Source: Alcanivorax borkumensis SK2
Lineage (GTDB): Bacteria > Pseudomonadota > Gammaproteobacteria > Pseudomonadales > Alcanivoracaceae
Length of the DNA stretch: 64,000 bases
Assembly: GCF_000009365.1 (NCBI RefSeq)
Contig: NC_008260.1
Span: 1,895,501-1,959,500 of the forward strand
Reading direction: 5' to 3'
In this document: positions 34,325-43,890 of the stretch, in pieces
Numbering within the stretch: position 1 is the stretch's first letter
Layout of the letters: each line of letters begins with the position of its first letter
The notes under the pieces: model-generated
What the model was told of the DNA's origin: nothing
Databases searched by the model: none
Seen by the model: the letters and a program-made list of their open reading frames with translations, nothing else
Made by a program: the position numbers and the translations under genes

Positions 34325-35980
34325 ATGTCAGATTCCCGTTCCGGGTTCGCCTCTTTAGGCCTGCCCGAGGTTCTGCTCACTGCGATCGCCCGTCAGGGCT
34401 TCGAGCAGCCTTCGCCGATTCAGGCGCAAGCCATCCCGCTGTTGCTGGATGGACACGATCTTCTGGGCCAGGCACAAACCGGCACAGGTAAAACGGCTGC
34501 GTTTGCATTGCCCCTTTTGGCCCGTCTCGATCCGTCTCTGCGTGAACCGCAGATGCTGATCCTGGCCCCAACCCGCGAGCTGGCTATTCAGGTTGCCACT
34601 GCGTGTGAAGAATTTGCCAAAGACATTAAAGGTCTGCAGGTTCTGCCCATTTACGGCGGTGGTGAATACCGCACCCAGCTGAAAGGCCTGCGCGGCGGCG
34701 CCCAGGTGATTGTCGGCACCCCCGGCCGCGTTATGGATCACATGGACCGCGGCTCCATGAAGCTAAACAATCTGAAGGCTCTGGTGCTCGACGAAGCCGA
34801 TGAAATGCTTCGTATGGGCTTCATCGACGATGTGAAATGGGTACTTGAGCGTACTCCGGATGACTGCCAGCTGGCGCTATTCTCCGCCACCATGCCGCCG
34901 GTCATTCGCAAGGTTGCCGACCAGCACCTCAAGCAACCCAAACTGGTTCGCATTGATAATGGCGGCGCCACCACTGGCACCACCATCCGCCAGCGTTACT
35001 GGCCCGTCGCGGGTTTGAACAAGCTGGACGCCGTGTGCCGGATTCTGGAAGCAGAAGAACACGATGCAGTACTGGTTTTCGTTCGTACCAAACAGGCGAC
35101 ACTAGAACTGGCCGAGCAGCTTAACCGTCGCGGCCTGCGTGCCGAAGCCCTGAACGGCGACATTCCCCAACAACAACGGGAAAAAACCGTACAGCGCCTG
35201 AAAGATAAGCGTTTCGACTTGCTGATCGCCACCGACGTGGTTGCCCGTGGCCTAGACGTGCCGCGCATCACCCACGTGGTGAACTACGACATGCCCGGCG
35301 ACCCGGAAGCCTACGTGCACCGCATCGGCCGTACCGGCCGGGCCGGTCGCCAGGGTGACGCCATCCTGTTTGTGGCTCGTCGTGAGCAACACGTGTTGCG
35401 TCAAATCGAACGCATTACTCGCCAGTCCATCGAAAAGATGGCGCTTCCCTCCGTTGATGACCTCAATGCCAAGCGGATTGCCCGCTTTCAGGAGCAACTG
35501 GCCGGGTTCACCTCTGGAGCCAACGTTGATGAAGCCCGCGCGCTGGTGAATCAACTACGTGACGCCATGGATATCAGCGACAATGACATGGCGGCCGCAC
35601 TGGCCACCATGATGTTCAAACGCGAACCGTTGATTCTGAAAGAACCCAAGATGGTCAAAGAACCGCGCCGTCGCGAATCCGCCCACGTGGGTGGCCGTCG
35701 CGAAGACCGTAACCCGCGCAACCGCGGCGACAAAGGTCGCACAGACAAAACCATGCGTCGCTACCGGATCAAGGTAGGTCACGATCACGGTGTGAAGCCG
35801 GGCAATATCGTTGGTGCCATTGCCAATGAAGCTAAACTGCCTAGTCGCCTGATTGGTCCAATCAAGATCCATCAGGACCACAGCACCGTGGAATTGCCAG
35901 AAGACCTGTCTCCAAAGCAGTTGCACGTTATCCGTACCGCGCGGGTCTGCCAGCAGGCTCTAGACCTAGAAATGGTATAA
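34325..35980 (+). CDS. deaD: DEAD-box RNA helicase DeaD/CsdA
   Basis: A 551-residue RNA helicase with the Q motif ('GFEQPSPIQAQAIP'), motif I 'AQTGTGKT', 'PTRELAIQ', 'GTPGRVMDH', DEAD box in 'LVLDEADEML', 'SATM', and C-domain 'VARGLDVPRITHVVNYDMP' with 'HRIGRTGRAGRQGDAI'. A basic linker follows ('RRREDRNPRNRGDKGRTDK' region), then a DbpA-type RNA-binding domain ('YRIKVGHDHGVKPGNIVGAI'). DeaD helps ribosome assembly and mRNA turnover in the cold. The 230-bp leader upstream contains a hairpin CCGGGT-N7-ACCCGG, perhaps regulatory. Confidence 0.95.
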   Translation: MSDSRSGFASLGLPEVLLTAIARQGFEQPSPIQAQAIPLLLDGHDLLGQAQTGTGKTAAFALPLLARLDPSLREPQMLILAPTRELAIQVATACEEFAKDIKGLQVLPIYGGGEYRTQLKGLRGGAQVIVGTPGRVMDHMDRGSMKLNNLKALVLDEADEMLRMGFIDDVKWVLERTPDDCQLALFSATMPPVIRKVADQHLKQPKLVRIDNGGATTGTTIRQRYWPVAGLNKLDAVCRILEAEEHDAVLVFVRTKQATLELAEQLNRRGLRAEALNGDIPQQQREKTVQRLKDKRFDLLIATDVVARGLDVPRITHVVNYDMPGDPEAYVHRIGRTGRAGRQGDAILFVARREQHVLRQIERITRQSIEKMALPSVDDLNAKRIARFQEQLAGFTSGANVDEARALVNQLRDAMDISDNDMAAALATMMFKREPLILKEPKMVKEPRRRESAHVGGRREDRNPRNRGDKGRTDKTMRRYRIKVGHDHGVKPGNIVGAIANEAKLPSRLIGPIKIHQDHSTVELPEDLSPKQLHVIRTARVCQQALDLEMV

Positions 35981-36075
35981 AAAAGAGAAGCAGCAAGCTT
36001 CACGCTGCACGGCAACACAAAGCCAAGTTATGCTTGGCTTGAGCTGCCCAGCCAGCACCACGCTGGGCTCTCTAC

Positions 36076-36109
36076 AAAAAAACCGCACCCTTTCGGGTGC
36101 GGTTTTTTT
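36076..36109. terminator. Bidirectional terminator between deaD and dodecin
   Basis: ACCGCACCC and GGGTGCGGT flank a TTTC loop with A and T tracts on either side, a strong two-way terminator for the convergent genes. Confidence 0.92.
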
Positions 36110-36130
36110 GTAGCTCGTGCTTGTCGCGAT

Positions 36131-36346
36131 TCAGGAGCCGGAAATCCTGAACCCTACTTTCAGGGTCACCTGATAATGCCCCACCTTGCCATTTTCAATA
36201 TGGCCACGGGTTTGCGTTACCTCGAACCACTCCATTAGTTCCAAGCTTTCATTGGCCGTTACCAACGCATTCTCAATGGCATCTTCAATCGTGGTACGCG
36301 AAGACCCAACAAGTTCGACTTTCTTGTAAACATGATCATCAGACAT
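36131..36346 (-). CDS. Dodecin flavin-binding protein
   Basis: A 71-residue dodecin: 'VYKKVELVGSSRTTIEDAIE' and 'WFEVTQTRGHIENGKVGHYQ', then 'VTLKVGFRI'. Dodecins form hollow dodecamers that store FMN, riboflavin or CoA-FMN pairs and protect against flavin photochemistry. The W-x-E-V-x-x-x-R-G segment supplies the flavin-stacking Trp. The start at 36346 is fixed by an AGGAGAG site; the frame extends upstream to 36421 without support. Confidence 0.93.
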   Translation of the reverse strand: MSDDHVYKKVELVGSSRTTIEDAIENALVTANESLELMEWFEVTQTRGHIENGKVGHYQVTLKVGFRISGS

Positions 36347-36581
36347 GACTGCTCTCCTTTTCGGCACATGTTCCGTTGAGTGTGAGCGACCACGCCCTAG
36401 TTTAAGCACGCCGCCCTCCATCTACTTTCATCTGTGGCATCGAAATGGGCAGATTACAAGGGAAGACCCATGTCTAGTCGATCAAAAAAACAACAACACT
36501 CCATTGAAAGGTCCCGCGAACATCCTTCAGCGCTGAAACTAAAACAGTCGATCATTTTCTATTCATTGAGGAGAACCAGCG

Positions 36582-36728
36582 ATGGATATGCACAAGATGA
36601 CACCTTGGCATTGGCTTCATCAGATTGGATGCGGGTTTGTGGTCTATCTAACCCAAATCGTTCAGAGCAACTCCACCATTATTTTTTTGGCACCAATAGT
36701 GCCTCCAGCGGCTGACGTTCCGGTTTGA
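36582..36728 (+). CDS. Possible 48-residue small protein
   Basis: An ATG with GAGGAG placed 7-8 nt upstream opens a 48-codon frame: 'MDMHKMTPWHWLHQIGCGFV' then a hydrophobic stretch ('VVYLTQIV', 'STIIFLAPIVPPAADV'). The composition is protein-like and includes a possible membrane helix. It runs over the 3' end of the convergent nitroreductase gene (36679), so it may be a small membrane protein or the left-over N-terminus of a longer gene. No family is recognised. Confidence 0.4.
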   Translation: MDMHKMTPWHWLHQIGCGFVVYLTQIVQSNSTIIFLAPIVPPAADVPV

Positions 36729-37395
36729 ACTGGTTGATGGTTTCATCCGCTTCATAGCCCAGCGACATGCCACACAATAATTTATAGTTTTCCGGAATAT
36801 TAAAATGTTTTTCCAAGGGCGACCGCCAAATTGCCAAAGCCCCTTGGGCACAGGTGGCCAACCCGGCATCCGTGGCCGCTAACATCAGGCTTTGCAGAAA
36901 AATGCCTGCATCCAATGCACTGTAAACATCTAGCCCTTCATGGACAAAAATAAACACCGCCACCGGCGCATTAAAAAAACGGAAGTTTTCGCGCATCTGC
37001 TGATGGCGAGCCTGCTTATCGTCACGCTGAATGCCTAACAATTCATATAACTGATAACCGGTGGCACTACGGCGTGGCTGCAAGTCTTTGGGGTAATCGG
37101 TAACCGGTTTGAAATCACCGTCCGGCATGCCTTTTTTAGTCACCATGGCCTTGAGCTGTTTGAATTTAGAGCCCTTCGCTAGGTCCATTAACTCATCAAA
37201 CATAGGGGGCAATGTTTGCCGCAAATCCTCCAGCACCTCGCCCTTCGCCACCGCGATCTGATAAGGCTGGGTATTGGACCAACTCGGCGCCGAGGCGGCA
37301 GTGCTGAGCAGTTTGTTCAGCACCTTTTCGCTTACTGGCTGGTCGGTAAATGCCCGTACACTATGGCGCCGGGCCATCACATCTTTAAATTCCAT
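36679..37395 (-). CDS. Nitroreductase-family flavoprotein
   Basis: A 238-residue FMN enzyme with the family pattern: 'MARRHSVRAFTDQPVSEKVL' (FMN phosphate-binding Arg-Ser), 'ASAPSWSNTQPYQIAVAKGE', 'LDAGIFLQSLMLAATDAGLA' and 'LCGMSLGYEADETINQFKPE'. These enzymes reduce nitroaromatics, quinones or flavin substrates with NAD(P)H as homodimers. The substrate cannot be told. It is monocistronic and divergent from the DUF1643 gene. Confidence 0.9.
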   Translation of the reverse strand: MEFKDVMARRHSVRAFTDQPVSEKVLNKLLSTAASAPSWSNTQPYQIAVAKGEVLEDLRQTLPPMFDELMDLAKGSKFKQLKAMVTKKGMPDGDFKPVTDYPKDLQPRRSATGYQLYELLGIQRDDKQARHQQMRENFRFFNAPVAVFIFVHEGLDVYSALDAGIFLQSLMLAATDAGLATCAQGALAIWRSPLEKHFNIPENYKLLCGMSLGYEADETINQFKPERQPLEALLVPKK

Positions 37396-37456
37396 ACTCT
37401 TAGCCTGTTTAAGTGCCCTTAGCCTTCACTGTGCCAGAGATTTATAATACGCAGCC

Positions 37457-37960
37457 ATGACCAAGACAGCCGATAATCTGCAACGTCACGCCAACTTTTC
37501 ACGCTGTGGACAGTACCGCTATGCGCTCTGGCGCCAGTGGGGGGAAGGTGATGATTTTATGCTGCTGATTGGCCTCAACCCCTCCACCACTGATCCCCAC
37601 CAAGACAACCCCACCATTCGTCGCTGCATGGGCTTTGCCCAGGACTGGGGCTACTCAGGACTGTGCGTGGCCAACCTGTTTGCATATCGGGCAACTTACC
37701 CAAAGGATCTATTTTCTGCCGCAGACCCCGTGGGCCCACAAAATGACGCCTGGCTACGCCGCTTGGCCCGTCAGGCCGACCTAGTCGTGGCGGCTTGGGG
37801 CAACCATGGACGCTTTAACGACCGCGCCGTGCAGGTGGTCCGCCAATTGCCAACCATGCATTACATTCGCCTTAATCGCTCCGGGGAGCCGGCACACCCG
37901 CTATACCTCCCCCGCCACCTGAAAGCCCAACCCTGGGTTGGCTACCCCTCCTTGCCTTAA
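37457..37960 (+). CDS. DUF1643 family protein
   Basis: A 167-residue protein with the DUF1643 pattern: 'RYALWRQWGEGDDFMLLIGL', 'NPSTTDPHQDNPTIRRCMGF', 'CVANLFAYRATYP', 'ADLVVAAWGNHGRF' and 'IRLNRSGEPAHPLYLPRHLK'. The family is related to uracil-DNA-glycosylase-like folds; function unknown. The start is at 37457; no strong ribosome site is visible. The DUF3429 gene follows within 55 bp. Confidence 0.88.
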   Translation: MTKTADNLQRHANFSRCGQYRYALWRQWGEGDDFMLLIGLNPSTTDPHQDNPTIRRCMGFAQDWGYSGLCVANLFAYRATYPKDLFSAADPVGPQNDAWLRRLARQADLVVAAWGNHGRFNDRAVQVVRQLPTMHYIRLNRSGEPAHPLYLPRHLKAQPWVGYPSLP

Positions 37961-38013
37961 CCTTCACTCTGCATCATCGATAATAGAAAAAAACATCCGT
38001 TGGAATCGACACT

Positions 38014-38466
38014 GTGCGCACACGTCAGGAAAAAAATATCCGTCGTGCCAAAGCCCTGTCCTACTCTGGACTTATCCCCTTTTATGGCATGGCTGGGCTA
38101 TCTTGGTTTGCCCAAACCGGCAGCTGGGCACTGCATGCTCTGGCCACCTACTCCGCCATTGTACTGGCCTTTCTCGGCGCCATTCATTGGGGCAGGGCGC
38201 TCGATAAAATGCCCTACAGCAACCAGTACCCAACACTACTATTTGGTCTGATACCGGCGTTATTGGCATGGCTTTCCCTGCTACTTCCGTTGGAACTATC
38301 GCTGCCCATGCTCGCCGCCGGGCTTATGTTCGTGTGGGGCACAGAACAGATGGTATTCAATGACACACTCCCCACTTGGTATCGACACCTAAGGCATCAA
38401 CTCACCGCCGCCGCCGTTATCGCCGTCCTGATCGGTTGGGCTGCCACTATGTTCTGGATGCTATAA
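38014..38466 (+). CDS. DUF3429 membrane protein
   Basis: A 150-residue protein with four to five membrane helices and the DUF3429 pattern: 'ALSYSGLIPFYGMAGLSWFA', 'YSAIVLAFLGAIHWGRAL', 'FGLIPALLAWLSLLL'. The G-x-IHWG segment is the hallmark. Function is unknown. GTG start. It may be co-transcribed with the DUF1643 gene. Confidence 0.85.
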   Translation: MRTRQEKNIRRAKALSYSGLIPFYGMAGLSWFAQTGSWALHALATYSAIVLAFLGAIHWGRALDKMPYSNQYPTLLFGLIPALLAWLSLLLPLELSLPMLAAGLMFVWGTEQMVFNDTLPTWYRHLRHQLTAAAVIAVLIGWAATMFWML

Positions 38467-38595
38467 AGGGCGCATTGCTTCTAACCGCCAATTTTCGGCT
38501 TTTTACAAAACAACAGATGCTGATAGGGGGCCAGCCATGGCCGGCTCTGTCCGCCCCCGCTACACTGTCAATCCGTTATAGGGAGATTCGGGAAT

Positions 38596-40959
38596 ATGAA
38601 AAACCATTGGGATTCACATGGCCCCTTTTCACTAGGGATATTGTTCTTTTTGCTTTGCGCTCTGTCTGCACCGGTTACCAGCGCCCCGCTCCCTCCCAAG
38701 TACCTCACCAATACCTCACCCAATTACCATGACGACATTCATCCTATTTTCGAAAAGAAATGTTTAGCCTGTCATGGCTGCTATGACGCCCCCTGCCAAT
38801 TGAAACTTGAAGCGGTAGAAGGCCTAGACCGGGGGGCCAGCAAGAAAAACGTTTACGATGGGGCTCGTACTCAAACCATCTCCCCAACGCGCTTGTTCAA
38901 GGATGCACAAACCACGGCACAATGGCGTGACAAGGGCTTCTATTCTGTCATCGACAGCACCTCTGGCCTGCAGGATTCTTTGCTTTATCAAATGCTGGCG
39001 TTAGGAAAAAAACACAGTTTTAAACCGAACCAGAAACTTCCAGACGATATTGTCTTGGGCCTAGCTCGGCAGAACGAATGCCCCGCACCAGATGAATTCG
39101 ATGACTATGCCGAAAGTCACCCCATGGAAGGCATGCCATTGGCGGTCGCAGGGCTGACCGACAGCGAATTTACGACCATCCGTCAATGGTTGGAGCAAGG
39201 GGCCCCTTTGGAGCCTAAAATAATTACTCCCACCAACGAAGAGCAGCAACTGATTGCCGACTGGGAAGCTTTTCTCAACCAAAGAGACCTAAAACACCAG
39301 CTGGTGGCCCGCTGGCTATACGAACACCTTTTTCTTGCCCACCTGTACCTGGACAAAGGTCAAGACAGCAAGCCGGCACATTTTTTTAAACTTCATCGCT
39401 CTAGCACCCCTCCCGGGGAGCCGATTAAGCCAGTAGCCACCGATCGCCCCAATGGCATGCCACCGGAAAATTTCTGGTACCGTATTGCACCTGTGCCCGG
39501 CACCTTAGTGCACAAAACACACATTACCTTTGGCCTAGCCAAGGACAAACTGGCTAGGACCAAAGAGCACTTCTTCAGCACTGACTGGAGCGTGGAAACG
39601 TTACCAGGCTATGGCTACGAACAACGTGCCAATCCCTTTGTTACCTTTTCCGCTATCCCAGCCCGGGCCCGCTACCAGTTTATGCTGGATGAAGCCGAAT
39701 ACTTTGTTCGTACCTTCATTCGCGGTCCGGTTTGTCGCGGGCAAGTAGCCACCGATGTAATTCGCGATCATTTCTGGGCCGTGTTTCAGGCCCCGGAACA
39801 GGACCTTTACATCACCGATAACAATTACCGCGCGCAAGTCAGTGATCTGTTGGGCTTACCCGGTCAAGACGATGACCTATTGGCTTTAGGGCCACAGTGG
39901 CTCAAGTACAGTGAAAAACGTAACGACTACCTGAAAGCTCGCAAACAGGCCTATGGCACCAATAAACCCAAAGGCCCAGATTGGGATTCATTGTGGGATG
40001 GCGATGGGGATAATCGCAATGCACTACTAACCATCTTCCGTCACCACGATAACTCCTCGGTACGCAAAGGCCTGATCGGCGACTTGCCTTTAACGACCTG
40101 GGTGATGGATTACCCGTTATTCGAACGCAGCTATTACAACCTAGTGGTTAACTTTAATGTTTTCGGATCCGTGTCCCATCAGGCGCAGACTCGCCTCTAC
40201 TTTGATCTGATCCGTAATGGCGCAGAACAGAACACGCTCCGCTACCTCCCAGCAAAACTGCGCCAACTCGTGTTGGCCAACTGGTATCAAAACACCGGGA
40301 AACTGCGGTTGGCGATCAGTTATGAATCCGTAGATACGGATCTGCCCACGAGTATCCAGTTCGATACCAGCACCCCAATGAACGAGTTCAACAATAATCT
40401 GCTGATTAAATTTGCCAAACTAAACGCCCGCCCAGACCCGATAAACCGTTGTGACGGTGAAAACTGCCAACGGCCCAATGTCTCTGCCTGGAAACAGGAC
40501 GCAGACCACATCCTCAGCAGTATCTCTTCACGGCGCGCGGCCAACCTGCAAGCCGTCAATTTCATGCCGGAAGTCAGCATGATCCACGTAAGGGGCAACA
40601 AGGGTGAACAGGAAATCTATTCCTTATTCCGAAACCGGGCACACACCAATGTCGCGTTCATGATGGGTGAATCTCTGCGCTACCAACCGCCACTGGACAC
40701 CTTAACCCTGTATCCCGGCGTCTTGGCGAGCTATCCCAACTTCATGTTCCTGGTGCAGGAAGATCAGCTGCAAGCTTTCGTTACTCAAATGGAAGCGGTG
40801 AAAACGGAGAAAGATTTTACCGAACTAGTGGATGCCTATGGTATTCGCCGCACTCACCCTGAGTTTTGGCAATACTTCCATGCGCTGAACCAGTATCTGG
40901 AAAAGCACGAGCCAACCCAGGCTGGCATTCTCGATATGAACCGGTACGAAAACCTTTGA
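38596..40959 (+). CDS. cti: Fatty acid cis/trans isomerase Cti
   Basis: A 787-residue periplasmic heme enzyme that converts cis to trans double bonds in membrane phospholipid acyl chains, stiffening membranes against solvents and heat. It has a signal region (about 12-30), the heme c motif 'CLACH' at 56-60 ('FEKKCLACHGCYDAPCQLKL') and the long Cti domain ('RVTTLPGYGYEQ'-like region, 'HDNSSVRKGLIGDLPLTTWV', 'DYPLFERSYYNLVVNFNVFG', 'YSLFRNRAHTNVAFM'). Full length for the family. GGGAGA precedes the ATG. Cti is common in Pseudomonas, Vibrio and Alcanivorax. It appears monocistronic. Confidence 0.95.
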   Translation: MKNHWDSHGPFSLGILFFLLCALSAPVTSAPLPPKYLTNTSPNYHDDIHPIFEKKCLACHGCYDAPCQLKLEAVEGLDRGASKKNVYDGARTQTISPTRLFKDAQTTAQWRDKGFYSVIDSTSGLQDSLLYQMLALGKKHSFKPNQKLPDDIVLGLARQNECPAPDEFDDYAESHPMEGMPLAVAGLTDSEFTTIRQWLEQGAPLEPKIITPTNEEQQLIADWEAFLNQRDLKHQLVARWLYEHLFLAHLYLDKGQDSKPAHFFKLHRSSTPPGEPIKPVATDRPNGMPPENFWYRIAPVPGTLVHKTHITFGLAKDKLARTKEHFFSTDWSVETLPGYGYEQRANPFVTFSAIPARARYQFMLDEAEYFVRTFIRGPVCRGQVATDVIRDHFWAVFQAPEQDLYITDNNYRAQVSDLLGLPGQDDDLLALGPQWLKYSEKRNDYLKARKQAYGTNKPKGPDWDSLWDGDGDNRNALLTIFRHHDNSSVRKGLIGDLPLTTWVMDYPLFERSYYNLVVNFNVFGSVSHQAQTRLYFDLIRNGAEQNTLRYLPAKLRQLVLANWYQNTGKLRLAISYESVDTDLPTSIQFDTSTPMNEFNNNLLIKFAKLNARPDPINRCDGENCQRPNVSAWKQDADHILSSISSRRAANLQAVNFMPEVSMIHVRGNKGEQEIYSLFRNRAHTNVAFMMGESLRYQPPLDTLTLYPGVLASYPNFMFLVQEDQLQAFVTQMEAVKTEKDFTELVDAYGIRRTHPEFWQYFHALNQYLEKHEPTQAGILDMNRYENL

Positions 40960-41336
40960 AAAAACTGCATCAGCAGCAATAACAAGACCACGCGGGAGGG
41001 ATGAGTGCCATACGGCAGCTGCCCTCTCCGTGTGATCTAATTGAAAGTAACACATTGAGCAGGAGACATTTTTCCTCCGAAAAAAACAGATTGCCGTGCT
41101 TATTCCGCAATCTCTGCCGTAAACGGCTTTTGCTTTTTTCTTTAAAACAACACATCTAATGTGGCCCGCTACTATTGCCCCTTACCTCCCATACCCTCTA
41201 ATCCTACCAATGGCTAGGCCTGTGGCGCCGGGCTGTTGCCACTATGCCCGGCCAGCCAGTCACACTGGTCAATGTGGCTCTGCCCCATCTCGCCATAATC
41301 GAGTGCAATCCATAGACACAACAATGAGGTTTCACC
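40960..41336. other. Intergenic region upstream of the acyl-CoA dehydrogenases
   Basis: This 377-bp stretch has no supported gene. A short hairpin GCCGT-AA-ACGGC followed by T-rich sequence (41116-41137) may end the cti transcript. A palindrome CCAGT-CAC-ACTGG (41256-41268) lies 69 bp before the first dehydrogenase and could be an operator. Confidence 0.45.
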
Positions 41337-42644
41337 ATGGCGAGAAATGCAGTGGGGTATGCGCTAACCGCGCTTAACCGCCTGGCCTGCTCGGAAGTAC
41401 TCGACAAGATCGGCATGCGCAAAAGTGTCGAACGGCTTGCCTACACCCTCACCAAAAGCGGGTTCCAGGTACTCACCACCACCGCCCGTGCGTTCAAATC
41501 GGCTAGCTCAGGCAACAAGCCCCAGCGCCTGGCCGCGCCCGGCCATACCCGCGATCTGTTCGACCTTGGCATTACCGACGAACAACAGATGATCCGCGAC
41601 AGCGTTCAAGGCTTTGCCATGGACGTGCTGCGTGAGCAGGCCGAACACGCCGACGCCGCACAGCAGACTAGTGATGAGGTTATTGGTCAGGCTCAAGAGT
41701 TGGGCCTTAACTTCTTCGCGGTACCGGAAGCGCTCGGGGGTGCAGCCACCGAGAGATCCACCGTTACCAGCATGCTGCTGGCAGAAGACCTGGCCCACGG
41801 CGACATGGGCCAAGCGGTAGCGATTCTTGCTCCCATGGGCGTGGCCAATGCCCTGACCCAGTGGGGCACCGCGCAGCAACAAGACAAATATCTAAGCAGC
41901 TTCGCGGAAGAAAATCCGCCCAAAGCTACCATTGCTGTATGCGAGCCGCGTCCCTTGTTCGACCCAATGGTGCTGGCCACCACCGCACGCAAAGATGGCA
42001 ACGATTACATTCTTAACGGGGAGAAATCTCTGGTGCCATTGGCGGCCGAAGCAGAAATCTTCCTGATAGCGGCACAAACCGATAGCGGCCCGGCTGTGTT
42101 CATTGTGGAAGGTGGCAACGACGGGCTCACTGCCGGTAACGATCCCTCCATGGGCATCCGCGCCAGCAGCCAACGCCCACTGAAACTGGACGAGGTCCGC
42201 ATCCCAGCAGACAACCGTTTGGGCAATGACGATTTTGATTATCGCGCTTTTGTAGATCTGGGCACTCTAGCCTGGTGTGCCATGACCATTGGCACGAGCC
42301 AGGCGGTACTCGATTACGTTGGCCCCTACTGCAACGAACGCACCGCCTTTGGCGAACCCATCAGCCACCGTCAATCTGTGGCATTCATGATCGCCGATAT
42401 GGCCATCGAATTAGATGCCATGCGCATGCTCACCTACCGCGCCGCCAGCCGTGCCGAACAGGGCAAAAGCTTCCAGCGAGAAACCCACCTGGCGCGTACC
42501 TTAGTCAAAGATAAAGCCATGAAAATCGGTACCGACGGCGTGCAACTGCTCGGTGGCCACGGCTTCACTAAAGAGTACCCGGTGGAACGCTGGTATCGGG
42601 ATCTGCGTGCTGTGGGTATCGCCTTCGGCGGCCTGCACCTGTAA
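41337..42644 (+). CDS. Acyl-CoA dehydrogenase-family protein, atypical
   Basis: A 435-residue member of the acyl-CoA dehydrogenase family. A ~75-residue N-terminal extension ('RKSVERLAYTLTKSGFQVLT') precedes the dehydrogenase N-domain ('DLFDLGITDEQQMIRDSVQG'), the FAD-binding middle ('ILNGEKSLVPLAAEAE', 'GIRASSQRPLKLDEVRIPAD') and the C-domain ('CNERTAFGEPISHRQSVAFM', 'GTDGVQLLGGHGFTKEYPVE'). It lacks the usual C-terminal EGT motif ending and stops at 'GIAFGGLHL'. The catalytic Glu is therefore uncertain. GAGG precedes the ATG. Fifteen bp separate it from the second dehydrogenase gene. Confidence 0.88.
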   Translation: MARNAVGYALTALNRLACSEVLDKIGMRKSVERLAYTLTKSGFQVLTTTARAFKSASSGNKPQRLAAPGHTRDLFDLGITDEQQMIRDSVQGFAMDVLREQAEHADAAQQTSDEVIGQAQELGLNFFAVPEALGGAATERSTVTSMLLAEDLAHGDMGQAVAILAPMGVANALTQWGTAQQQDKYLSSFAEENPPKATIAVCEPRPLFDPMVLATTARKDGNDYILNGEKSLVPLAAEAEIFLIAAQTDSGPAVFIVEGGNDGLTAGNDPSMGIRASSQRPLKLDEVRIPADNRLGNDDFDYRAFVDLGTLAWCAMTIGTSQAVLDYVGPYCNERTAFGEPISHRQSVAFMIADMAIELDAMRMLTYRAASRAEQGKSFQRETHLARTLVKDKAMKIGTDGVQLLGGHGFTKEYPVERWYRDLRAVGIAFGGLHL

Positions 42645-42658
42645 GGAGGGAGACAACC

Positions 42659-43864
42659 ATGAATATTGAAATTCCCAAGAAGTTTAAACCCCTAATTAAC
42701 AACGCCTATCAGGTAGCCCAAAGCACTCTCCGTCCGCTGTCGCGCAAGTATGACCGCGGTGAGCACGAATATCCGAAAGAATTGGATATGCTCGCCTCGG
42801 TATTGGATGGCTTTAACGAAGGCGACCCGGCCAATTCCGCTGGCGCCGCCACCACCGGTAGCGGCAAGGTGCAGGATGACGGCAGCGTCAAAAATGGCGC
42901 TAACATGGGCGTATGCTTGGGTGCCATGGAAATGTGCTACGGCGATACCGGCTTCCTGTTGGCCATGCCCCGCCAGGGTCTAGGTAACGCGGCCATCGCG
43001 GCCGTAGCCAACGACGAACAACTGGAACGCTTTAAAGGCAAATGGGCCGCCATGGCCATCACCGAGCCCGGCTGCGGCTCCGACTCCGCAGCCATTCGCA
43101 CCACCGCTAAACAGGACGGCGACCACTACATTCTCAATGGTGAGAAAATTTTTGTGACCTCCGGAGAGCGCGCCGACTGCGTGGTGGTATGGGCCTCACT
43201 GGACCCAAAGCTGGGCCGCGCGGCCATCAAGTCTTTCGTCGTAGACTGGGGCACCCCGGGCATGGAACTGGCACGCCTTGAGAAGAAGCTCGGCATCCGT
43301 GCTTCCGACACCGCAGCGATTAATTTTGTGGACTGCCGGGTACCGGCAGAAAATCTGCTCGGCACCCCGGAGATCGACACCAAGAAAGGCTTTGCGGGTG
43401 TCATGGAGACCTTCGACAATACACGCCCGCTGGTGGCGGCCATGGCCATTGGTTGTGCCAAGGCCTCCCTAGAGCGCATCAAGGAGTTGCTCAAAGACAG
43501 CATCAACTACGATTACAGTAAACCGGTAGACAACTGCTCCGCAGTAGAAGCGGAAATTTACAAGATGGAAGCTGACTGGGAAGCGGCCTATTGGCTTGCT
43601 GTGAAGGCGGCATGGATGGCCGACAATAAGAAAGCCAACACCTTGGAGGCCTCCATTTCAAAAGCCAAGGCCGGGCGTGTTGGTAATGCCATTACTTTAC
43701 GCTGTGTGGAATTAGCAGGCAGTTTGGGTTACACCGAAGATGAATTGCTAGAAAAGTGGGCCCGTGATTCAAAAATCCTAGATATCTTTGAAGGCACCCA
43801 ACAAATTCAACAACTCGTTATCGCTCGCCGTATATTGGGGCTTAGTTCCAAAGAATTGAAGTAA
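42659..43864 (+). CDS. Acyl-CoA dehydrogenase
   Basis: A 401-residue flavoenzyme for the first oxidation step of fatty acid beta-oxidation. Visible features: 'WAAMAITEPGCGSDSAAIRT' (substrate/FAD loop), 'ILNGEKIFVTSGERADCVVV', 'EKKLGIRASDTAAINFVDCR' and the C-terminal 'ILDIFEGTQQIQQLVIARRI' with the EGT catalytic/FAD motif. It forms an operon with the preceding atypical paralogue; the two may form a heteromeric enzyme, which is an inference. AGGAGGGAG precedes the ATG. A strong terminator follows. Confidence 0.93.
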   Translation: MNIEIPKKFKPLINNAYQVAQSTLRPLSRKYDRGEHEYPKELDMLASVLDGFNEGDPANSAGAATTGSGKVQDDGSVKNGANMGVCLGAMEMCYGDTGFLLAMPRQGLGNAAIAAVANDEQLERFKGKWAAMAITEPGCGSDSAAIRTTAKQDGDHYILNGEKIFVTSGERADCVVVWASLDPKLGRAAIKSFVVDWGTPGMELARLEKKLGIRASDTAAINFVDCRVPAENLLGTPEIDTKKGFAGVMETFDNTRPLVAAMAIGCAKASLERIKELLKDSINYDYSKPVDNCSAVEAEIYKMEADWEAAYWLAVKAAWMADNKKANTLEASISKAKAGRVGNAITLRCVELAGSLGYTEDELLEKWARDSKILDIFEGTQQIQQLVIARRILGLSSKELK

Positions 43865-43890
43865 CATTGCCCGAGCAATACCTTCTGATA

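Noticed and set aside
36434..36715. 93-codon plus-strand frame near the dodecin gene
   Set aside because: No ribosome site and random-looking composition; the nearby 36582 frame in another phase is better supported.
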